Shown one piece after another: positions 6,124-6,272 of a stretch of DNA of 6,272 nt. Numbering within the stretch: position 1 is the first letter of the stretch; every line of letters begins with the position of its first letter. Both the position numbers and the translations under genes were made by a program. Under the pieces are notes generated by a model that was given only the letters and a program-made list of their open reading frames with translations, was not told the DNA's origin and ran no database searches. Source of the DNA: Pseudomonadota bacterium (lineage in GTDB: Bacteria > Pseudomonadota > Alphaproteobacteria > Rhizobiales > Xanthobacteraceae); NCBI GenBank assembly GCA_021779635.1, contig JAJYAH010000428.1, positions 1 to 6,272 of the forward strand, in the 5' to 3' direction.

Positions 6124-6272
6124 ATGAACCACCCGACGACATTTGGAGGCGTGTCTTGCACCAGCATTGTTCATTTCAATGCTACAATGGCGGATGGCGT
6201 AGCCGAGCATGTCATTGAGTTTCCCCCAATCACCCCCTTGACGAGCTTTAAACGAGTCGACGTTCCCCTCTT
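6124..6272 (+). CDS. Start of an unrecognised gene (3' end beyond window)
   Basis: ATG 6124 opens a frame that runs without a stop to the right edge (49 full codons), beginning MNHPTTFGGVSC. AAGGTG lies eight bases upstream, the best ribosome binding site in the window, and the start is 2 bp after the stop of the preceding frame, as expected for the next gene of the rightward unit. No signal peptide or membrane helix is seen, and no family is recognised from this short piece. The opposite strand also has an open frame over the same bases but no start or context to support it. Confidence 0.55.
   Translation, partial: MNHPTTFGGVSCTSIVHFNATMADGVAEHVIEFPPITPLTSFKRVDVPL

Overview
This window looks like part of a bacterial chromosome or large plasmid, most likely from an alphaproteobacterium (Hyphomicrobiales-like). 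That guess rests on moderate-to-high GC, codon use and the general look of the proteins; there is no rRNA or tRNA to confirm it. No RNA gene, insertion sequence or CRISPR array is visible.

The layout is two divergent gene sets around a compact intergenic region (about 4716-5047). Leftward (minus strand) there are three tightly packed genes: a membrane-anchored trypsin/HtrA-like serine protease with an extra N-terminal domain (3024-4715, possibly starting at 4808), a single-pass membrane protein sharing that N-terminal domain (2148-3020), and the first 711 codons of an SrfB-family protein with an actin/Hsp70-type ATPase signature (2133 to the left edge, where it is cut). Gaps are 3 bp and 2-14 bp, so they should be cotranscribed. 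Rightward (plus strand) there is a single-pass membrane or lipoprotein-like protein with a YfaP/DUF2135-like extracytoplasmic domain (5048-5803), a truncated second copy of the C-terminal half of that domain directly after its stop codon (5804-6121), and the start of an unrecognised gene (6124 to the right edge).

The two sides appear to belong to one system. Both rightward and leftward membrane proteins carry a similar juxtamembrane module: transmembrane helix, cysteine, second cysteine, short alpha-helical heptad-like stretch, then Cys followed closely by prolines. The protease has a reduced version (helix, coil, Cys). The divergent intergenic region holds three copies of a 16-bp sequence, consensus TAGCyyAAATGGGTCA, two of them facing each other as an imperfect inverted repeat, so a shared regulator for both directions is a reasonable guess.

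Inferred picture: SrfB is a cytoplasmic ATPase; the shared N-terminal domain of the protease and its neighbour is cytoplasmic and could be the SrfB-facing part; the protease and DUF2135-like domains lie outside the inner membrane. The combination suggests an envelope-associated, ATP-dependent assembly with a proteolytic output. Its role (virulence, defence, interbacterial conflict or envelope stress) cannot be decided from the sequence.
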